A stretch of 64,000 nucleotides of DNA from Streptomyces sp. NBC_01451 (GCF_036227485.1 NZ_CP109479.1:1674001-1738000); one strand, 5' to 3'; numbered from the stretch's first letter, positions 20,153 through 29,538 are shown. Notes: generated by a model from the letters alone, not told the origin. Translations and numbers: made by a program.

Positions 20153-20965
20153 ATGGTGATCCGCGCCACGGCCCAGCGCCTCCGTGACCGTCGTCGCCGG
20201 GCGGCCGACCGCAGATTCGGCGTCCGCCTGCTCGGTTCGGCCGCGGTCGCCGCGGTCGCCGCCGTCCCCTTCGGCCTGCTGCTCGTCCTGGTCGAGGGCC
20301 ACTGGGAGCCGCTGCGCCGTCTCGACGCGGGCGCGGCACGGCGGTTGCACGAGGCAGCCCTCGAACACCCGGCGTGGACGGACACCCTGCGTTTCCTGTC
20401 CGACCGGGTGTGGGACCCGTTCACCCTGCGGACGGTCGTCGCGCTGCTGACGGTGTGGCTGCTGTACCGCCGGGCCTGGCGCCTCGCCGCCTGGTCCGCG
20501 GTGACGGCCGTGACCGGCGGGTTGGTGGGGCTCCTGGTCAAAGTCGTGGTCGAGCGGGCCAGACCGTCCCTGGTGGACCCGGTCGCGCACGCCCCGGGAT
20601 TCTCCTTCCCCTCGGGTCACGCGATGACCGCGACCACCTCGTTCGCCGTCCTGCTGCTGGTCCTGTTGCCCATGGTGCCGCGCGCTGCGCGGGCGCTGTG
20701 CTGGTGCGCGGCGGTCGGGTCCGTGCTGGGCGTCGGCTTCACCCGGATCGCGCTCGGCGTGCACTGGTTCAGCGATGTCGTGGGCGGCTGGCTGCTGGGC
20801 CTCGCCGTCGTCGCCCTCACCGCCTGGGCCTTCGAGGCCTGGCGCAGCGACGCGGGCCGCGGCCGTGCCCGGTTGCGGGAGGGCCTGGAGCCCGAACTCA
20901 CCGACGCCCACCCCGAACCCGGCCCGTCCGGCCGGGAGCGTGCCGACGGATCCGTGCGCGGCTGA
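20153..20965 (+). CDS. PAP2-family membrane phosphatase
   Basis: A 270-residue integral membrane phosphatase of the type-2 phosphatidic acid phosphatase family. All three motifs are intact: KVVVERARPS, SFPSGHAM and TRIALGVHWFSDV. About six hydrophobic helices are visible. It likely removes phosphate from a lipid or undecaprenyl pyrophosphate. GGGAG lies 11 bases before the ATG, and a GTG one codon later is an alternative start. Five bases separate it from the YihY gene, which places it as the third gene of the operon. Confidence 0.9.
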   Translation: MVIRATAQRLRDRRRRAADRRFGVRLLGSAAVAAVAAVPFGLLLVLVEGHWEPLRRLDAGAARRLHEAALEHPAWTDTLRFLSDRVWDPFTLRTVVALLTVWLLYRRAWRLAAWSAVTAVTGGLVGLLVKVVVERARPSLVDPVAHAPGFSFPSGHAMTATTSFAVLLLVLLPMVPRAARALCWCAAVGSVLGVGFTRIALGVHWFSDVVGGWLLGLAVVALTAWAFEAWRSDAGRGRARLREGLEPELTDAHPEPGPSGRERADGSVRG

Positions 20966-20995
20966 CGGCCGGGCCGGGAGACTCCCGCACCCGGG

Positions 20996-21616
20996 TCACG
21001 CGTTCTTCGGAAGCTCGTACGTGCCGTACTCCGGGCGGCCCGCGAACTCGTACGTCTGGGTGGAGACGCCCGCCTCGGTGGTCCGGCCGCCGACGTGCCG
21101 GAAGGCGGTCGGGACGGCGCCCTCCGCGAAGAGGCGGCGCCCGGCGCCGAGGACGACCGGGAAGGTCAGCAGATGCACCCTGTCGACGAGACCGAGGGCG
21201 AGGAGGGACTGGGCGAGGGCTCCGCTGCCGTGCACCTGCACCTCACGGCCGGTGCGCTCCTTGAGAGCGGTGACCTCTTTGCCGAGGTCACCGCCCAGCA
21301 CGGTCGTGCCGGCCCACTCGGGGTCCTGGAGGCTCGCGGAGGCCACGTACTTCGGCAGGGAGTTCAGCCGGGACGCGACCGGGTCGGCGGGGTCGGTGAC
21401 CTCGGGCCAGTACGAGGCGAAGATGTCGTACGTACGGCGGCCCAGGAGGAACGCGTCGACGCGGCCGAAGACCTCCTCCACGAACCGGCCGAAGTCCTCG
21501 TCCCCGTACGGGACACTCCAGCCGCCCTGTTCGAAGCCGTCCCGCGGGTCCTCCTTGAGGCCTCCGGGGGCCTGGTAGACGCCGTCGAGGGTGACGAAGG
21601 AGGTGAGGGTGCCCAT
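20996..21616 (-). CDS. RibD C-terminal/dihydrofolate-reductase-like protein
   Basis: A 206-residue NADPH-dependent reductase of the RibD C-terminal superfamily. MGTLTSFVTLDGVYQAPGG, LLGRRTYDIFASYWPE and VHGSGALAQSLLALGLVDR are its standard motifs. Stand-alone members in actinobacteria have no assigned substrate and are not folate enzymes by default. It is convergent with the PAP2 gene and upstream of nothing obviously related. Confidence 0.88.
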   Translation of the reverse strand: MGTLTSFVTLDGVYQAPGGLKEDPRDGFEQGGWSVPYGDEDFGRFVEEVFGRVDAFLLGRRTYDIFASYWPEVTDPADPVASRLNSLPKYVASASLQDPEWAGTTVLGGDLGKEVTALKERTGREVQVHGSGALAQSLLALGLVDRVHLLTFPVVLGAGRRLFAEGAVPTAFRHVGGRTTEAGVSTQTYEFAGRPEYGTYELPKNA

Positions 21617-21759
21617 GGCGGATGCCGGCTCTCTCGGAGGGGTCTGCCTCCATCACCTCGGACCCCGTCGGCGCCCGCGACTCATCGGCGGGCGGACCTC
21701 GGAGTGCTGGACACCGGTGTCCGCCCACCGCCGCGTCGCCGTACGCGGCGGAGGCCGCC

Positions 21760-22875
21760 TCAGCCCCCGAGCGCCCGATACCGGGCCGTCAGTTCCCCCG
21801 CCCCCTCCTCGGTCAGGGAGCCGAACAGCCGCAGCCGTGAGATCCCGCCGTCCGGATAGATGTCCACGCGCGCGTGCGTGCCCTTCGCCGGGGCCGGCAG
21901 GACGAACCGGTGGTTGGTGTCGGGCTGGAGGCGGGTGCGCGGAAGGATCTCCGTCCACTCGCCGTTCTCGCCGTCCCGGAGCGACACCGTCGCCCAACCG
22001 GCGCTGTTTCCCTTCAGGTACGCCGTGTCGATCTCGACGGCCCGGATCTCCGACCGCGCCACCAGCCGGTAGCGGATCCAGTCGTTGCCCTGGTCGCGGC
22101 GGCGGCGCGTCTCCCACCCGTCGTCCATCTTGCGGGAGCGCCCCGGCTGGATGGTGTTCGACGCCGGTGAGTAGAACAGGTTGGACGCGTCCTCGGCCCG
22201 GCCGCCGTTCTCCAGGGCGACCACGTCGAAGGTGCCCAGCGCCGCCAGCCACTCCGGGTCCGGGACGACCTCGCCGTACACCCGCAGGCGCGCGATCCCC
22301 CCGTCGGGATGCTGGTTCACCCTCAGGTGCGTGAAACGCTGTTCGAGCGACACCTCGAAGCCGTTCGCCGCGTGGCCGCCCACCTTCGTGCGCGGCACCA
22401 GCGTCGTCCACTTCACGTCGTCCGCCAGCAGTTCCTCGGGGGACGGGGAACCCGGTACCGACACGCCCTCCACGGACACGGCCTGCGGATAGTTGCCCCG
22501 GAAGTGGGCGGTGTCGACCACGATGCCGCGTACGACGCCCGGCGCGCCGAGCCGCACCAGCGCCCAGTCGTGGTCCTCGGCCGTCGGCCACGGGTGCTCG
22601 GCCGAAGCGCCGCGCCGGCGCCGTGTCTCCCAGCCGTCCATGATCTTGCCCTTGTGGCCGAAGTGCTCGGGCACGAACTCCGCGGGCTCGGGCACGAGCA
22701 TGTTCTCGCGGTCGGCGAAGAACTCGTCGTTGGCGGCGGTCACCCCGGCCCCGAGGCGGCGGTCGGCGAGGTCGGCGTACTGGGTGAAGGGGAAGTCCGC
22801 GGTGCGGTAGTCCGCGTACGGGTCGCCGCCTCCGTAGGGGTTCGCGTCGCCGGTGAAGCTCGGAATCGCGGTCAC
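21760..22875 (-). CDS. alc: Allantoicase
   Basis: A 371-residue allantoicase that splits allantoate into ureidoglycolate and urea in purine catabolism. The protein is an internal duplication of two jelly-roll domains. The motif DGWETRRRR occurs in both halves, near residues 80 and 250, and HLRVNQHPDGGIARLRVYG in the first half is echoed by ARVDIYPDGGISRLRLFG in the second. It lies 85 bases downstream of allantoinase on the same strand and probably shares its transcript and repression by the IclR protein. Confidence 0.95.
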   Translation of the reverse strand: MTAIPSFTGDANPYGGGDPYADYRTADFPFTQYADLADRRLGAGVTAANDEFFADRENMLVPEPAEFVPEHFGHKGKIMDGWETRRRRGASAEHPWPTAEDHDWALVRLGAPGVVRGIVVDTAHFRGNYPQAVSVEGVSVPGSPSPEELLADDVKWTTLVPRTKVGGHAANGFEVSLEQRFTHLRVNQHPDGGIARLRVYGEVVPDPEWLAALGTFDVVALENGGRAEDASNLFYSPASNTIQPGRSRKMDDGWETRRRRDQGNDWIRYRLVARSEIRAVEIDTAYLKGNSAGWATVSLRDGENGEWTEILPRTRLQPDTNHRFVLPAPAKGTHARVDIYPDGGISRLRLFGSLTEEGAGELTARYRALGG

Positions 22876-22960
22876 GGTGATCAGTTCTGCCTTTCGGAGT
22901 CGGCGCTGCGGGTGCCGGGAATCGGAGAAGGGAAGAGGGGGACGGGGAGGGGGAGGCGTA

Positions 22961-24301
22961 TCAGGGCGTGCGGGTGAGGAGTTGTCCCCTCGGCCCGGTG
23001 AACTCGCCCTCCGACACGATGCGTTCGCCGCGCAGCCACGTCGATCTGACGACCCCGCTGAGGGTCTTGCCCGCGTACGCCGTCACGCGGTTGCGATGCT
23101 GGAGGGCGGCCGGGTCCACGGTGAAGGTCTCGTCCGGCGCGAGTACGGCGAAGTCGGCGTCCCGGCCCGCCTCGATGGCGCCCTTGCGTGCGCCGAGGCC
23201 CACCAGGGCGGCCGTGCGCGTGGACATCCAGCGCACGACGTCCTCCAGGGAGTGGCCTCTTTCCCGCGCCTCGGTCCACACCGCCGCGAGGCTCAGCTGG
23301 AGCCCCGAGATGCCGCCCCACGCCGTGGCGAAGTCGGCGGTCTTCAGGTCGGCGGTGGAGGGCGAGTGGTCGGTGACCACGCAGTCGATCGTGCCGTCGG
23401 CCAGCGCCTGCCACAGCAGGTCCTGGTTGGCGGCCTCCCGGATGGGCGGGCAGCACTTGAACTCGCTCGCCCCGTCCGGGACTTCCTCGGCGGTGAGGGT
23501 CAGATAGTGGGGACACGTCTCGACGGTGATCCGCACCCCCTCCGCCTTCGCCGCCGCGATCAGCGGCAGCGCGTCGCTCGACGACAGGTGCAGGACGTGC
23601 ACGCGCGCGCGCAGACGCTTCGCCTGCTCGATCAGGCCGGCGATCGCCCTGTCCTCCGCGCCGCGCGGGCGCGAGGCGAGGAAGTGGGCGTACTCGGGGC
23701 CGCCCCGCTGCGGGGCCGAGTCGAGGTGGTGCGGGTCCTCGGCGTGCACGATGAGGAGTCCGTCGAAGCCCGCGATCTCGGCCATCGACCGGCCCAGTTG
23801 CTCCTGGTCGAGGTGCGGGAACTCGTCCACGCCGGACGGCGACAGGAACGCCTTGAAGCCGAAGACACCGGCGTCGTGCAGGGGACGCAGGTCCTTGACG
23901 TTGTCGGGCAGCGCGCCGCCCCAGAATCCGACGTCGATGTGCGCCTTGCCTGCGGCCACCTCCCGCTTCGTCCGGAGGTGGTCGACCGTCGTCGTCGGCG
24001 GGAGGGAGTTGAGGGGCATGTCGACGAGCGTGGTGATACCGCCGGCCGCGGCGGCGCGCGTGGCGGTCCAGAACCCCTCCCACTCCGTGCGTCCGGGGTC
24101 GTTGACGTGTACGTGGGTGTCGACCAGACCGGGCAGCAGGACGTCGTCCCCGAAGTCCTCCAGGCGCGGGCCGGGCGGTACGTGGGCCTCGTACGGGAGT
24201 ACGGCCGTGATCCTGCCGTCGGCGACCGTGACGGTGGCCGCACGTGTCCCCTCGGGTGTGATGACGCGCGTCGAGCGCAACACCAGTTCGATGGCGGACA
24301 C
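22961..24301 (-). CDS. allB: Allantoinase
   Basis: A 446-residue cyclic amidohydrolase that opens allantoin to allantoate. Metal ligands are visible in [10 protein letters not shown], the carbamylated lysine in [29 protein letters not shown] and the catalytic aspartate in [12 protein letters not shown] at 24301 is chosen because AGGGG lies about 6 bases upstream and the fold starts at once ([15 protein letters not shown]). The divergent IclR gene and a tandem TTCC-N7-GGAA operator in its promoter indicate repression until purine breakdown products appear. Confidence 0.96.
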   Translation of the reverse strand: MSAIELVLRSTRVITPEGTRAATVTVADGRITAVLPYEAHVPPGPRLEDFGDDVLLPGLVDTHVHVNDPGRTEWEGFWTATRAAAAGGITTLVDMPLNSLPPTTTVDHLRTKREVAAGKAHIDVGFWGGALPDNVKDLRPLHDAGVFGFKAFLSPSGVDEFPHLDQEQLGRSMAEIAGFDGLLIVHAEDPHHLDSAPQRGGPEYAHFLASRPRGAEDRAIAGLIEQAKRLRARVHVLHLSSSDALPLIAAAKAEGVRITVETCPHYLTLTAEEVPDGASEFKCCPPIREAANQDLLWQALADGTIDCVVTDHSPSTADLKTADFATAWGGISGLQLSLAAVWTEARERGHSLEDVVRWMSTRTAALVGLGARKGAIEAGRDADFAVLAPDETFTVDPAALQHRNRVTAYAGKTLSGVVRSTWLRGERIVSEGEFTGPRGQLLTRTP

Positions 24302-24339
24302 CCGGACCCCTCTCTGTCGCCTCTGCACCGTGAATCCCG

Positions 24340-24367
24340 CCGTTAACTTCCACGTAACGGAATTCAA
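24340..24367 (-). promoter_or_regulatory. Candidate allB promoter with operator in the spacer
   Basis: On the minus strand TTGAAT (24367-24362) and TAACGG (24345-24340) are 16 bases apart. The first TTCC-N7-GGAA operator occupies almost all of the spacer, the same arrangement as in the aceB promoter. The -10 is weak. Confidence 0.4.
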
Positions 24368-24383
24368 CTTTCTGTTGAAGGAG
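24348..24383. promoter_or_regulatory. Tandem IclR/AllR operator upstream of allB
   Basis: TTCCACGTAACGGAA at 24348-24362 matches TTCC-N7-GGAA. A degenerate copy TTTCTGTTGAAGGAG at 24369-24383 has its centre exactly 21 bp away. The spacing repeats at four other promoters in the window. Confidence 0.7.
24363..24379. promoter_or_regulatory. Inverted repeat TTCAAC-N5-GTTGAA
   Basis: A perfect 6-bp inverted repeat with a 5-base centre overlaps the allB -35 and the second operator half. Related elements lie before aceB (26526-26540) and the urate operon (45517-45531). Confidence 0.5.
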
Positions 24384-24466
24384 TCTTCACCGACCACCCC
24401 ACACCGTCAAGAGCCACCCTGCCGACCCGCCCGGCCCGACGCCAACCGGGGCGGCAACCTGGATGT

Positions 24467-24502
24467 TTCCACAAGACGGAATTAGGGTTCCGTAAAACAG
24501 AA
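24467..24502. promoter_or_regulatory. Tandem IclR/AllR operator upstream of the iclR gene
   Basis: TTCCACAAGACGGAA at 24467-24481 and TTCCGTAAAACAGAA at 24488-24502 are centred 21 bp apart. A third weak copy ending in AGAA at 24509-24523 keeps the same phase. The position, 80-115 bases before the GTG, suggests autoregulation. Confidence 0.75.
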
Positions 24503-24582
24503 CGTAGCTGTCCGCCAGCAGAACGTCAGGCAACCGCCCGGTAGGCTGCACCATCGCCTGTCAGCAGTGAAAGGAACGCGCC

Positions 24583-25386
24583 GTGCCGACGCCCAGCGCC
24601 AGCTCCACCGACGCCGCCAAACCCGCCGCCGCCGGCGGTGTCCAGTCCCTGGAGCGCGCCTTCGATCTGCTGGAGCGCATGGCGGACGCGGGCGGTGAAG
24701 TCGGCCTCAGCGAACTGTCCGTGAGCAGCGGACTGCCGCTCCCCACCATCCACCGGCTCATGCGCACCCTCGTGTCCTGCGGTTACGTACGCCAGCAGCC
24801 CAACCGCCGGTACGCGCTGGGCCCGCGCCTGATCCGTCTCGGCGAGTCCGCGTCCCGCCTGCTCGGCACCTGGGCCCGCCCCTATCTGGCCCGGCTGGTC
24901 GAGGAGACCGGCGAGACGGCCAACATGGCGCTCCTGGACGGCGACGAGATCGTGTACGTGGCACAGGTTCCGTCCAAGCACTCGATGCGCATGTTCACGG
25001 AGGTGGGCCGGCGCGTCCTGCCGCACTCCACCGGTGTCGGCAAGGCCCTGCTCGCCGACATCCCGCCGGACGAGGTGCGTTCCCTCCTCGCCCGTACGGG
25101 CATGCCGGCCGCGACCGAGAAGACGCTCACGACCCCGGACGGCTTCCTGGCCGCCCTGGAGGACGTGCGCCGCCTCGGTTACGCGGTCGACGACAACGAG
25201 CAGGAGATCGGCGTCCGCTGTCTCGCGGTCTCCGTCCCCGACTCCCCCACCGCCGCCGCGATCTCGATCTCGGGCCCGGCGGGCCGGGTCACCGAGGAGG
25301 CGACCGAGAAGATCGTGCCCGTACTGAAGCAGGTGGCGGCCGAGTTGGCGGTGGCACTGGCGAGTTCGGGCAGCCCCGCCCACTGA
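24583..25386 (+). CDS. allR: IclR-family repressor of allantoin catabolism
   Basis: A 267-residue IclR regulator. The winged helix-turn-helix covers roughly residues 20-85 (SLERAFDLLERMA, LSVSSGLPLPTIHRLMRTLV). The IclR effector domain contains VYVAQVPSKHSMRMF, HSTGVGKALLA and the late SVPDSPTAAAISISGP. It is divergent from allB and upstream of aceB. The repeated operator motif in the promoters of allB, aceB, hyi and gcl makes it the obvious repressor of the set. From memory, the S. coelicolor homologue AllR does this job and releases DNA in response to pathway intermediates. GTG start with AAAGGAA about 9 bases upstream. Confidence 0.93.
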   Translation: MPTPSASSTDAAKPAAAGGVQSLERAFDLLERMADAGGEVGLSELSVSSGLPLPTIHRLMRTLVSCGYVRQQPNRRYALGPRLIRLGESASRLLGTWARPYLARLVEETGETANMALLDGDEIVYVAQVPSKHSMRMFTEVGRRVLPHSTGVGKALLADIPPDEVRSLLARTGMPAATEKTLTTPDGFLAALEDVRRLGYAVDDNEQEIGVRCLAVSVPDSPTAAAISISGPAGRVTEEATEKIVPVLKQVAAELAVALASSGSPAH

Positions 25387-25400
25387 CTCCCGGCCGTCGG

Positions 25401-25715
25401 TCAGCGGTGCGGCGGTTTCCCGAACAGATCCACCGCGGTGCGCACGTCCGACAGTCCCCGGGCGAGCGCGCTGACCGAGCCGATCGCGCCGGCGATCAGG
25501 AGCAACGAGCGGCGCAGGCGCGGGATTTCGGGGCTGCCGGTAATCGCCATCGCGGCCAGACAGGCCAGTTCGTCCTCGGCGATGCCACGGTCGGGGAACT
25601 CGGCCGGATGCGCGGCGAGTTCGCGGCGCAGCCGGGACACCGCGGTCCGTAACTCCGCCACTCTCGGATCCTCGTCGCTGCCGGCCACCGACCTCTGCCC
25701 CAAGCTCCGCAACAC
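25401..25715 (-). CDS. DUF5955-type hypothetical protein with a TTA codon
   Basis: About 104 residues. The helical part PRVAELRTAVSRLRRELA is followed by DRGIAEDELACLAAMA and RRSLLLIAGAIGSVSALARG. I place it in the DUF5955 group of actinobacterial proteins from memory; no function is known. The start is GTG at 25715, with GGGGGAG only two bases away; the adjacent TTG (25712) has better spacing and may be the real start. The leucine in AELRT is encoded by TTA (25650-25652), implying bldA dependence. It is convergent with the IclR gene, 14 bases apart. Confidence 0.7.
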   Translation of the reverse strand: MLRSLGQRSVAGSDEDPRVAELRTAVSRLRRELAAHPAEFPDRGIAEDELACLAAMAITGSPEIPRLRRSLLLIAGAIGSVSALARGLSDVRTAVDLFGKPPHR

Positions 25716-25882
25716 AGCTCCCCCACTGGCCCCCACGCGCGTCCCGCACGCCCCCGTTGTGCTCGTCGGGCGCCGGGGACGCGGGACAGTAAACGCCACC
25801 CACGCGACAGGCGCCACACCGAGGACCGAAATTCAGCCCATGAACACCGCCGGTCCGGCTCCCCGTCAGGTATGCAGGAGGC

Positions 25883-26497
25883 ATGACGGAGAAAGCGGAC
25901 CGGGTGGCAGGGCTGTTGCTCGCGGCGGGAGGGGGGCGACGGCTCGGCGGGCGGCCCAAGGCCCTCCTCGAACACCGTGGACGCCTTCTCGTCGAACACG
26001 CGGCCGACGCCCTGCGCGCGGCGGGCTGCTCCCCGGTCCATGTCGTCCTCGGGGCGCAGGCCGACGACGTACGGAAGCGCGCGGACCTGGCGGGGTGTGT
26101 TCTGGTGGACAACCCGGAGTGGGCCGAGGGCATGGGGTCCTCACTGCGGGCCGGGCTGGCGTCCCTGCGCGGCTCGGGGGCGCGCGCGGCTCTCGTCTCG
26201 CTCGTCGACCAGCCGGGCATCGGGCCGGAGGCGATGGCCCGCGTCCTCGCCGCACACACCTCCGGGGAGCACACCTCCCGGGAGGCCCTCGCGGCGGCCT
26301 CGTACGACGGCGCGCGCGGGCATCCGGTGCTGTTCGGCGCGGCCCACTGGGCGGGGGTCGCGGCGGCGGCGGTCGGTGACCGTGGCGCCCGCGACTATCT
26401 CAGGGCCCACGGCGGCGCGGTCACACTCGTCGAGTGCGGCGATGTGGCGCAGCCGTACGACATCGACACCGCGGCGGACCTGGATCGATTGGAGTAG
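25883..26497 (+). CDS. MobA/MocA-like nucleotidyltransferase
   Basis: A 204-residue NTP transferase-like protein. The nucleotide-binding loop AAGGGRRLGGRPK is at 14-26, with SLVDQPGIG as the metal-site motif and ARGHPVLFGAAHW later. The family includes MocA/MobA, which attach CMP or GMP to molybdenum cofactor. A role in maturing the xanthine dehydrogenase that feeds urate into this pathway is plausible, since such genes often travel with purine catabolism. No xanthine dehydrogenase gene is in the window. AGGAGG lies 2-7 bases before the ATG. Confidence 0.85.
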   Translation: MTEKADRVAGLLLAAGGGRRLGGRPKALLEHRGRLLVEHAADALRAAGCSPVHVVLGAQADDVRKRADLAGCVLVDNPEWAEGMGSSLRAGLASLRGSGARAALVSLVDQPGIGPEAMARVLAAHTSGEHTSREALAAASYDGARGHPVLFGAAHWAGVAAAAVGDRGARDYLRAHGGAVTLVECGDVAQPYDIDTAADLDRLE

Positions 26498-26525
26498 GGG
26501 CTCCTCGCCGCGAAGAATCTCGACA

Positions 26526-26540
26526 TCAACAAATCATTGA
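26526..26540. promoter_or_regulatory. Element TCAAC-N5-ATTGA upstream of aceB
   Basis: TCAACAAATCATTGA resembles the inverted repeats before allB and the urate operon. Its right half forms part of the aceB -35 box. Confidence 0.45.
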
Positions 26541-26565
26541 ACTTCCACGATGAGGAAACTAGCAT
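26537..26565 (+). promoter_or_regulatory. aceB promoter
   Basis: TTGAAC (26537-26542) and TAGCAT (26560-26565) are 17 bases apart. The operator TTCCACGATGAGGAA fits exactly inside the spacer, so bound repressor would exclude RNA polymerase. Confidence 0.65.
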
Positions 26566-26578
26566 CCACTGATCAGAA
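26543..26578. promoter_or_regulatory. Tandem IclR/AllR operator upstream of aceB
   Basis: TTCCACGATGAGGAA at 26543-26557 and ATCCACTGATCAGAA at 26564-26578 are centred 21 bp apart. The first copy has all eight conserved bases; the second keeps TCC and AGAA. Confidence 0.72.
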
Positions 26579-26638
26579 ACATCCGTACCAAGCAGCTCAC
26601 AGCAACCCGTATCAGCCCGCTGAAGGAAGTGACCGCTC

Positions 26639-28270
26639 ATGTCCGCACCAGCGCCGTCCCCGCTGGCCATCGTCGACGCCGAGCCCCTGCCCCGGCAGGA
26701 GGAGGTGCTCACCGATGCGGCGCTGGCCTTCGTGGCCGAGTTGCACCGGCGTTTCACGCCCCGGCGTGACGAACTCCTCGCGCGCCGTGCGGAGCGTCGC
26801 GCCGAGATCGCCCGCACCTCGACCCTCGACTTCCTCCCCGGGACGGCCGCGATCCGCGCCGACGACTCCTGGCGGGTCGCCCCGTCCCCCGCGGCTCTGA
26901 ACGACCGGCGTGTCGAGATCACCGGGCCGACCGACCGCAAGATGACGATCAACGCCCTCAACTCGGGCGCGAAGATCTGGCTGGCGGACTTCGAGGACGC
27001 CTCCGCGCCGACCTGGGAGAACGTGGTCCTCGGTCAGGTCAACCTGGCCGACGCCTACACCCGGAACATCGACTTCACCGACCCGGCGAGCGGCAAGTCG
27101 TACGCCCTCAAGGCAGACGCCGAACTCGCGACCGTCGTCATGCGGCCCCGTGGCTGGCACCTGAACGAGCGTCATCTCCAGCTCGACGGGCAGCAGGTGC
27201 CCGGCGCCCTCGTCGACTTCGGCCTCTACTTCTTCCACAACGCGCAGCGCCTCCTCGACCTCGGCAAGGGCCCGTACTTCTACCTCCCCAAGACCGAGTC
27301 GCACCTCGAAGCCCGCCTGTGGAACGACGTGTTCGTCTTCGCCCAGGACTACGTCGGCATCCCGCAGGGCACCGTCCGGGCGACCGTCCTCATCGAGACG
27401 ATCACGGCCGCGTACGAGATGGAGGAGATCCTCTACGAACTCCGCGACCACGCTTCGGGGTTGAACGCGGGCCGCTGGGACTACCTCTTCTCCATCGTCA
27501 AGAACTTCCGTGACGGCGGCGCCAAGTTCGTCCTCCCGGACCGCAACGCCGTGACGATGACAGCCCCGTTCATGCGCGCCTACACCGAACTCCTCGTCCG
27601 CACCTGCCACAAGCGCGGCGCGCACGCGATCGGCGGCATGGCGGCGTTCATCCCGTCCCGGCGCGACGAAGAGGTCAACAAGGTCGCCTTCGAGAAGGTC
27701 AAGGCCGACAAGGACCGTGAGGCCGGCGACGGTTTCGACGGTTCCTGGGTCGCCCACCCCGACCTCGTCCCGATCGCCATGGCCTCCTTCGACGCCGTCC
27801 TCGGCGACCGGCCGAACCAGAAGGACCGCCTCCGCGAGGACGTCCACGTCGAGGCCGCCGAGCTGATCGCCGTCGACTCGCTCAAGGCCAGCCCGACGTA
27901 CGACGGGCTGGTCAACGCCGTGCAGGTGGGCATCCGTTACATCGAGGCGTGGCTGCGCGGGCTCGGCGCGGTCGCCATCTTCAACCTCATGGAGGACGCG
28001 GCCACCGCCGAGATCTCCCGCTCGCAGATCTGGCAGTGGATCAACGCGGGTGTCGAGTTCGAGCACGCAGGAAGCACGGAGAAGGCCACCCCGGAGCTGG
28101 CCCGCAGGATCGCCGCCGAGGAACTCGCGAACATCCGCGCCGAGATCGGCGACGAGGCCTTCGCGGCCGGCCACTGGCAGCAGGCCCACGACCTGCTGCT
28201 CACGGTCGCCCTCGACGACGACTACGCGGACTTCCTGACGCTGCCCGCGTACGAGCAGCTCAAGGGCTGA
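26639..28270 (+). CDS. aceB: Malate synthase A
   Basis: A 543-residue malate synthase that condenses glyoxylate with acetyl-CoA to malate. Signatures are [19 protein letters not shown] in the TIM barrel and [15 protein letters not shown] and [19 protein letters not shown] further on, with the late [13 protein letters not shown] region holding the catalytic aspartate neighbourhood. The length is that of the A isoform. Here it serves glyoxylate from purine breakdown rather than the glyoxylate bypass, since isocitrate lyase is not nearby and the promoter carries the IclR operator. GAAGGAAG precedes the ATG by about 8 bases. Its 3' end overlaps the convergent SelT-like gene by 11 bases. Confidence 0.96.
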   Translation: MSAPAPSPLAIVDAEPLPRQEEVLTDAALAFVAELHRRFTPRRDELLARRAERRAEIARTSTLDFLPGTAAIRADDSWRVAPSPAALNDRRVEITGPTDRKMTINALNSGAKIWLADFEDASAPTWENVVLGQVNLADAYTRNIDFTDPASGKSYALKADAELATVVMRPRGWHLNERHLQLDGQQVPGALVDFGLYFFHNAQRLLDLGKGPYFYLPKTESHLEARLWNDVFVFAQDYVGIPQGTVRATVLIETITAAYEMEEILYELRDHASGLNAGRWDYLFSIVKNFRDGGAKFVLPDRNAVTMTAPFMRAYTELLVRTCHKRGAHAIGGMAAFIPSRRDEEVNKVAFEKVKADKDREAGDGFDGSWVAHPDLVPIAMASFDAVLGDRPNQKDRLREDVHVEAAELIAVDSLKASPTYDGLVNAVQVGIRYIEAWLRGLGAVAIFNLMEDAATAEISRSQIWQWINAGVEFEHAGSTEKATPELARRIAAEELANIRAEIGDEAFAAGHWQQAHDLLLTVALDDDYADFLTLPAYEQLKG

Positions 28271-28562
28271 TCTCCGACGAAGCCGGCTTGTCCGAGTGGC
28301 CCAGGGACTTTTCCGGGGCCACTCGGTCGCGTACGGCCTGCTTCACGGCCGTGGGCTCCGGGAAGCCCTGTTCCCTGCGGTCCCAGACCACCTCGCCGTC
28401 GACCCGGACGACGAACACGCCGCCGGTGCCGGGCTTGAGCGACAGCTCGCCGAGCTCCGTCTCGAAGGTGGTGAGCAGCTCCTGTGCCAGCCAGGCCGCG
28501 CGGGGCAGCCAACGGCACTGGGTGCAGTACTCGATCTGTACTACCGGTCCGACCTGGTTCAT
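28260..28562 (-). CDS. SelT/SelW/SelH-family (Rdx) protein
   Basis: A 100-residue thioredoxin-like protein of the Rdx family. The redox motif is CTQC near residue 13 in [15 protein letters not shown], with cysteine where animal homologues have selenocysteine. [22 protein letters not shown] is the standard second half. Such proteins are thought to act in redox control, but bacterial roles are unknown. Its ATG overlaps the stop of the HipA-like gene (ATGA), so it is translationally coupled. Its 3' end runs into the end of aceB on the other strand. Confidence 0.88.
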   Translation of the reverse strand: MNQVGPVVQIEYCTQCRWLPRAAWLAQELLTTFETELGELSLKPGTGGVFVVRVDGEVVWDRREQGFPEPTAVKQAVRDRVAPEKSLGHSDKPASSEISP

Positions 28563-29470
28563 CCGAGATGCACCGACCAATCCTGTTCCGCCGCCGGTTT
28601 GCCGTGCAGGTCGGGGACCCGCTTGAGCCAGTTCGGCCGGTCCCGCTGTGTCTTCGCCGCGCGTCGGGCGTCCTCCGCGGCCAGTTCCTCGCGGCCGGGG
28701 AAATCGGTGGGCAGCCAGGACGCGGACGCCCGCACGCGCGCGTGGAGGTACGACACATAGGCGTCCCGGACCTCGTCGGGTGTCGTGAAGCCCGCTTCGG
28801 TCTCCAGCCAGGCGTCCGGTACCTCGGCCAGTACCTCGCGCAGCAGTTCCTCCGTCACGCGGGGCGCCAGTTCTGCGTCGGCGGCGCGGGTGTCCGGGGC
28901 GTAGGGGCCGAGGGCGTGGCGGCGGAAGTCGTACGCCTTCCCGGGGGCCGACAGATCCCACCTGTGGTGGAAGACGAGGGCCGCGCCGTGGTCGATCAGC
29001 CACAGGCGCGGCGGCGCGATGCCGAACGTGGGCCAGACCATCAGGTTGGAGCTGTGCGTCGTACGGTCCACGTTGACGGTCAGGGCGTCCAGCCAGACGA
29101 TCCGGCCCGCCTCCAGCGGATCGACGTCGAAGGAGGCCGCCGTCTCCGGTGTGAAGTCCCTGGCGCCCGGCAGGTAGTCCATGCCCAGGTTGAGGCCGGC
29201 GCTGGCGTGCAGCAGGTCCTGGACCTCCTGGTGGGGCTCGTGGGCGCCGGTGGCCGGGTCGAAGTGGACGAGGACCAGCTCGGGGAAGCGCAGCCCGAGG
29301 GCGCGGGCGAGTTCCCCGACGACCACCTCGGCGACCAGCGCCTTGCGGCCCTGCGCGGAGCCGGTGAACTTCACGACATAGGTGCCGAGGTCGTCGGCCT
29401 CGACGACTCCGGGGACGGAACCGCCCGATCTCAGGGGCTCGACGTAGCGGGTTGCCGTGACCTCTCTCAT
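28559..29470 (-). CDS. HipA-like kinase family protein
   Basis: A 303-residue protein of the HipA-family kinase group common in actinobacteria. KFTGSAQGRKALVAEVVVG resembles the nucleotide-binding region. DALTVNVDRTTHSSNLMVW carries the NxDR...N catalytic arrangement, and LWLIDHGAALVFHH carries the metal-binding aspartate. It lacks the HipB partner of true toxin-antitoxin pairs. The downstream Rdx gene overlaps by 4 bases and a Ser/Thr kinase gene lies 68 bases upstream, so the three may form one unit. The target is unknown. Confidence 0.8.
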   Translation of the reverse strand: MREVTATRYVEPLRSGGSVPGVVEADDLGTYVVKFTGSAQGRKALVAEVVVGELARALGLRFPELVLVHFDPATGAHEPHQEVQDLLHASAGLNLGMDYLPGARDFTPETAASFDVDPLEAGRIVWLDALTVNVDRTTHSSNLMVWPTFGIAPPRLWLIDHGAALVFHHRWDLSAPGKAYDFRRHALGPYAPDTRAADAELAPRVTEELLREVLAEVPDAWLETEAGFTTPDEVRDAYVSYLHARVRASASWLPTDFPGREELAAEDARRAAKTQRDRPNWLKRVPDLHGKPAAEQDWSVHLG

Positions 29471-29538
29471 GCCGTGAGCATAGTGATCAGGTGCGACAGC
29501 CGGGATCGCGTTTCCGGGCACCGGTCCCGGCTCCGGCC

